Assembly: GCF_039710355.1 (NCBI RefSeq)
Contig: NZ_JBDKWZ010000001.1
Location: 372,001-436,000, forward strand
Length of the DNA: 64,000 bases
Source of the DNA: Rapidithrix thailandica
GTDB lineage: Bacteria; Bacteroidota; Bacteroidia; Cytophagales; Flammeovirgaceae
Direction: 5' to 3'
Shown: piece by piece, positions 62,469 through 64,000 of the stretch
Position numbering within the stretch: position 1 is the first letter of the stretch
How the letters are laid out: each line of letters begins with the position of its first letter
Notes under the pieces: model-generated
The model's database searches: none
The model's input: the letters and a program-made list of their open reading frames with translations, nothing else
Told to the model about the DNA's origin: nothing
Program-made: the position numbers and the translations under genes

Positions 62469-63041
62469 TTAAATCAAGCTTATCCGTTTCTGAATTTTTT
62501 GGTCAATCAAGTGGCAAAATACCTGGGGCTTTAAAGTACGCCAGTTGACAATCTCCATGTCTCCGCCATAATTGATGTACCAGTCGAGGTTGTATTTCTT
62601 CCATTCATCGATCACAAAATCCCGGAAGTTGATTCCGGCTATCCAACCTTCTTCCACATCATCAAACCACTCTTCGTAATAACAATCGTCCGATCCATGG
62701 AAATTCAGCACGTTTTCTCCGATAAGAATAAATTTGTTGATGGATTTTTTTAGAAAATGATCGACAATATTGCGCTTGAGAAACATGATATCGTTGTACA
62801 AAGTATCGTTCCACTCACCCAACATTTCAATGATCATATACCCTTCGTCATAATTGGCATAAAGCACTTTGATATAGAGCGTCTCCGAACCTATATAGTC
62901 CCAAAAGGGATGGATGTAATAGCCGTAAATATCATTGGTATAATAAGTCGTTTCGTATTGCTTGCCATAGAAGGGAGATTGGGCGTCTTCCGTGGCGTTG
63001 TAATATTTTTCCCACCGGTAAAAAGGCTCGATTTCGTGCAT
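62469..63041 (-). CDS. Conserved-looking protein of unknown function
   Basis: 190 residues, strikingly rich in Tyr and Trp (for example YYNATE, YETTYYTNDIYGYYIHPFWDYIG) and acidic, with no signal peptide, membrane helix or recognised motif. It seems a compact cytosolic globular protein. A good minus-strand promoter at 63109-63137 supports it as a real gene. I cannot assign a function; it is divergent from the SDR gene. Confidence 0.7.
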   Translation of the reverse strand: MHEIEPFYRWEKYYNATEDAQSPFYGKQYETTYYTNDIYGYYIHPFWDYIGSETLYIKVLYANYDEGYMIIEMLGEWNDTLYNDIMFLKRNIVDHFLKKSINKFILIGENVLNFHGSDDCYYEEWFDDVEEGWIAGINFRDFVIDEWKKYNLDWYINYGGDMEIVNWRTLKPQVFCHLIDQKIQKRISLI

Positions 63042-63108
63042 GATGGGTAATTGATTTTCAATAATTTTAATATAACACAGCTCCTTTCAGAGAGCTGGAT
63101 TAACTTTA

Positions 63109-63137
63109 CAAAGGTACGCTTTCTGAAGAGAAAGCAA
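63109..63137 (-). promoter_or_regulatory. Promoter of the Tyr/Trp-rich protein gene
   Basis: On the minus strand TTG (63137-63135), an 18-bp spacer and TACCTTTG (63116-63109) match the Bacteroidota consensus. The leader would be about 60 nt. Confidence 0.6.
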
Positions 63138-63216
63138 CTCGCTTTTTTCTGAATTTTCAAAGGGATTTTTACTTTGCGAATAAGGAGTGAAGTGGAAGTA
63201 ATAAAGAGCATAATTT

Positions 63217-64000
63217 ATGGAAAAAAAGAATACTATTAGCCTGTTGGGCTGTGGTTGGCTGGGCTTGCCTTTGGCAACCGCATTAGTCAAAGAAGGATAT
63301 GACGTGAAGGGCAGTACAAGGCATACGGAGAAGTTTGCGCTTTTGGAAAAGGAAGGGGTAAAGCCCTACCGGATTGATTTGGATGATGAGGAAGAGCGTT
63401 TGGATTGGGGGGACTTTTTGGATACCGGTATTTTGTTGATCAACATACCGCCCGGAGTAAAAAGAAACCCTTCCGAATCGGCCTATGCACAAAAGATGGA
63501 AAAAGTAAAGTCGGCTTTGTTAGTGAGAGGACTTAGACAAGTGATTTTTGTCAGTGCCACATCGGTGTATGCCAACACAAATGCGGAGGTGGATGAGACG
63601 GGGCCTTTGGAGCAAAGCCCCAGAGCAAAAGCCCTTTGGAAAGCAGAAGAAGTATTTGTGAAAGACCCTCGGTTTCAATGCACGGTTTTAAGGCTTTCCG
63701 GACTCTTGGGGTATGACCGGGTTCCGGGAAAATACTTTGCCGGGAAACAAAACCTAACTACCGGCAGTATTCCCGTGAACTACATCCATCAAGACGATGC
63801 CGTCTTGCTGTTAAAGACTTTGGTGGAGCAGCCCCATTGGGGGACTGTTTTCAATGGGGTGGCTCCCTTGCACCCGGTCAGAAAGGATGTATACGAAGCG
63901 AATGCCAAAGAATTAGAATTTACTCCTCCCACATTTGCCGAACCTGAGGAAATACCTGCTTTTAAAGTGATCCGGGGGAGAAAGGCGGAAGAGCTGTTGC
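63217..64000 (+). CDS. NAD-dependent epimerase/SDR family protein, 5' part
   Basis: The first 261 codons are present; the gene continues beyond the window. The N-terminal LLGCGWLGLPLATAL is a dinucleotide-binding Rossmann GxGxxG-like motif. Next comes LINIPPG and VSATSVYANTN, in which the SDR Tyr position sits within VYAN. LWKAEE, with its Lys, fits an atypical YeeZ/YbjT-like extended SDR rather than a classical YxxxK epimerase. NYIHQDDAV is the substrate-domain motif. Likely a nucleotide-sugar or unknown-substrate oxidoreductase. ATG start at 63217. Confidence 0.8.
   Translation, partial: MEKKNTISLLGCGWLGLPLATALVKEGYDVKGSTRHTEKFALLEKEGVKPYRIDLDDEEERLDWGDFLDTGILLINIPPGVKRNPSESAYAQKMEKVKSALLVRGLRQVIFVSATSVYANTNAEVDETGPLEQSPRAKALWKAEEVFVKDPRFQCTVLRLSGLLGYDRVPGKYFAGKQNLTTGSIPVNYIHQDDAVLLLKTLVEQPHWGTVFNGVAPLHPVRKDVYEANAKELEFTPPTFAEPEEIPAFKVIRGRKAEELL

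Noticed and set aside
63217..64000. A broken gene at the right edge
   Set aside because: The frame is open to the last base; it is truncated only by the window end.

Overview
This window looks like a chromosomal segment of a Bacteroidota bacterium, most probably from the Cytophagales or a near relative. Three things support this. Several genes have the phylum's promoter pattern, TTG - about 19 bp - TAnnTTTG. The protein families are typical: bacterial GH3 protein, ComEC without a metallo-beta-lactamase domain, zinc-free S14 and L36, long-tailed L17. Shine-Dalgarno sequences are mostly weak or absent. The order is my inference. No phage, CRISPR array, toxin-antitoxin system or intact insertion sequence was seen.

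Layout. 1-7,050: the end of an M20 peptidase, a Lys1-like dehydrogenase, ndk, two tandem exported SGNH hydrolases, a lipoprotein and an alpha/beta hydrolase. 7,235-12,584: comEC, glmM and a cysteine desulfurase. 12,652-23,004: one long ribosomal transcription unit that begins at rplP and runs through the spc and alpha genes (secY, infA, rpoA) to rplQ. It has its own promoter and leader in front and a strong terminator behind. The S10 half (rpsJ to rpsC) is not upstream and map is missing between secY and infA. 23,051-24,139: carA.

24,340-30,385 (minus strand) is a signalling cluster: a 1245-residue multi-PAS/GAF kinase, a REC-PAS kinase of the same HisKA_2 type and a NarL/LuxR response regulator. 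30,536-40,441 holds a secreted L-type lectin-like protein, a Fur-family regulator, lpdA, GH3, lptB, fabI, ruvC, a flippase-like membrane protein and an M42 aminopeptidase. 41,061-41,237 has two identical tRNA-Glu genes behind a near-ideal promoter. They are followed by cydAB, a PolX homologue whose polymerase site is destroyed but whose PHP nuclease site is intact, a small outer-membrane barrel, YraN, a membrane histidine kinase and a secreted leucine-rich-repeat protein. 50,376-64,000 carries an alanine/glycine:cation symporter with a large inserted domain, a nitronate-monooxygenase-like flavoprotein, a class A PBP, then an MscS-type channel, an HdeD-like protein and a GluR0-type ligand-gated potassium channel, a CoA-disulfide-reductase/rhodanese fusion, an unknown protein and the start of an SDR epimerase.

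The least explained structure is a family of three dispersed intergenic repeats (9561-9722, 24152-24314, 40472-40644). They are 162-173 bp long, about nine-tenths identical by eye, carry imperfect terminal inverted repeats and all point the same way downstream of a plus-strand gene. They could be a MITE-like mobile element or a structured RNA/3'-UTR element. Other points worth following are the ribosomal cluster starting at rplP, the L29 tail, the GluR0-type channel, the insert in the AGCS transporter and several perfect inverted repeats near gene starts.
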